A stretch of DNA of 64,000 bases. It comes from Symbiodinium natans (taxonomy: Eukaryota; Sar; Dinophyceae; Suessiales; Symbiodiniaceae). The notes under the pieces were generated by a model. It had not been told where the DNA came from. It saw nothing but the letters and a program-made list of their open reading frames with translations, and did no database searches. Positions 63,498 through 64,000 of the stretch are shown here, one piece after another. The DNA is taken from positions 652,523-716,522 of the forward strand of contig CAJNDS010002224.1 of the NCBI GenBank assembly GCA_905221605.1, given 5' to 3'. Position 1 is the stretch's first letter. Every line of letters begins with the position of its first letter. The translations under genes were made by a program, and so were the position numbers.

Positions 63498-63592
63498 GCT
63501 CCTGGATGGCTCACTCAGAGAAGCCAAGAAACTTGCTGTAGAGAACTTACCAAGGCCTATGCCCTATGCCACCCCTCAGACAGAAAGGGCCC
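63498..63592 (+). CDS. Candidate exon
   Basis: ACCTTGCACAG then LLDGSLREAKKLAVENLPRP and MPYATPQTERA on the plus strand. The overlapping frame APGWLTQRSQETCC is less likely. The minus strand has stops. No donor before a poly-C/A tract. Confidence 0.45.
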
Positions 63593-63711
63593 GAAGCCCT
63601 TAGGCCAAACCCCCCCCCCCCCAAAAAAAAAAAAAAACCTAAACCCTAAACCCGAAACCCTCAATCCTCAATCCTAAACCCTAAACCCTAAACCCTAAAT
63701 CCTAAACCCTC

Positions 63712-63805
63712 CAGCCCCTCTGGGGCCGATGCCAAGCCATTGCTCTGCCGTCGAGACAGCCATCCTCTCTGACCTCAAAGGCAACAAAGTCCAGGGTGTT
63801 CGGGG
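63712..63805 (-). CDS. Candidate exon
   Basis: The minus strand reads TLDFVAFEVREDGCLDGRAM then AWHRPQRGW. Strong protein appearance. Downstream are telomere-type units, upstream a GGGTGTGT repeat (63,850-63,930). Confidence 0.48.
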
Positions 63806-64000
63806 TTTTAGGTTTCGGGTTTAGGGTTTGGGGTTTGGGGTTTATGGGTAGTGTATAAGGGTGTTGTGGTGTATAATGGTGTTGGGGTGTACAAGGGTGC
63901 GAGGGTGTGTAAGGGTGTGCGGGTAACACTCCTGCATTCATAGTGAGGTTACGCTTGGTTCCTTCATGAAGGGGTGCTGGGGTCACAGGGTAAGGGGAGC

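Overview
This window is nuclear DNA of a eukaryote, most likely a single-celled alga or other protist. Three things point that way: plant/alveolate-type TTTAGGG repeats, small spliced exons with GT..AG borders, and hairpin elements that behave as introners. A dinoflagellate or related alveolate would fit, because introners, ISXO2-like DDE genes and TTTAGGG are all known there. That placement is inference. No rRNA, tRNA, spliced leader or organelle gene was recognised.

The dominant feature is more than a hundred blocks of TTTAGGG/CCCTAAA and variants (TTTGGGG, TTCAGGG, GGGCTTA, TTTTAGGG, a 9-base AAACCCCCT form), in both orientations and spread from end to end. Between the blocks lie unique segments of about 60-150 bp. 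Many of these read as single exons, mostly on the minus strand, so long open frames are nearly absent and the few long ones are repeat artefacts. The genes appear to have tiny exons separated by introns built from telomere-type repeats and from families of inverted-repeat (introner-like) elements.

Best supported genes: a SAM-dependent methyltransferase (45.3-48.3 kb, minus), in which conserved blocks on separate exons join mostly in phase; a gene with repeated peptidoglycan-binding-like modules, roughly one per exon (3.4-7.1 kb, minus); a three-exon gene with a stop codon (22.6-23.2 kb, minus); a two-exon unit whose intron is one hairpin element flanked by a 9-bp direct repeat (55.0-55.35 kb, minus); a Lys/Ala-rich protein (2.5-2.9 kb, minus); a two-exon gene at 52.9-53.2 kb (minus); an ISXO2-like DDE transposase relic (13.9-14.2 kb, minus); a frameshifted C5-cytosine methyltransferase relic (28.3-28.7 kb, minus); and a short plus-strand unit at 59.95-60.13 kb. 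Many other exon candidates rest only on codon appearance and splice-like borders and have lower confidence, because in this base composition both strands of a 100-bp segment are often open.

Other content: large trinucleotide satellites (16.7-17.6 kb, 20.8-21.4 kb), two minisatellites (23.3-23.9 kb), CA/GT, AT and poly-G/C tracts, and a diverged pair of duplicated segments at 39.9-40.9 kb, where only one copy carries telomere-type inserts. The window is best read as a snapshot of telomere-type repeats and introners invading genes.
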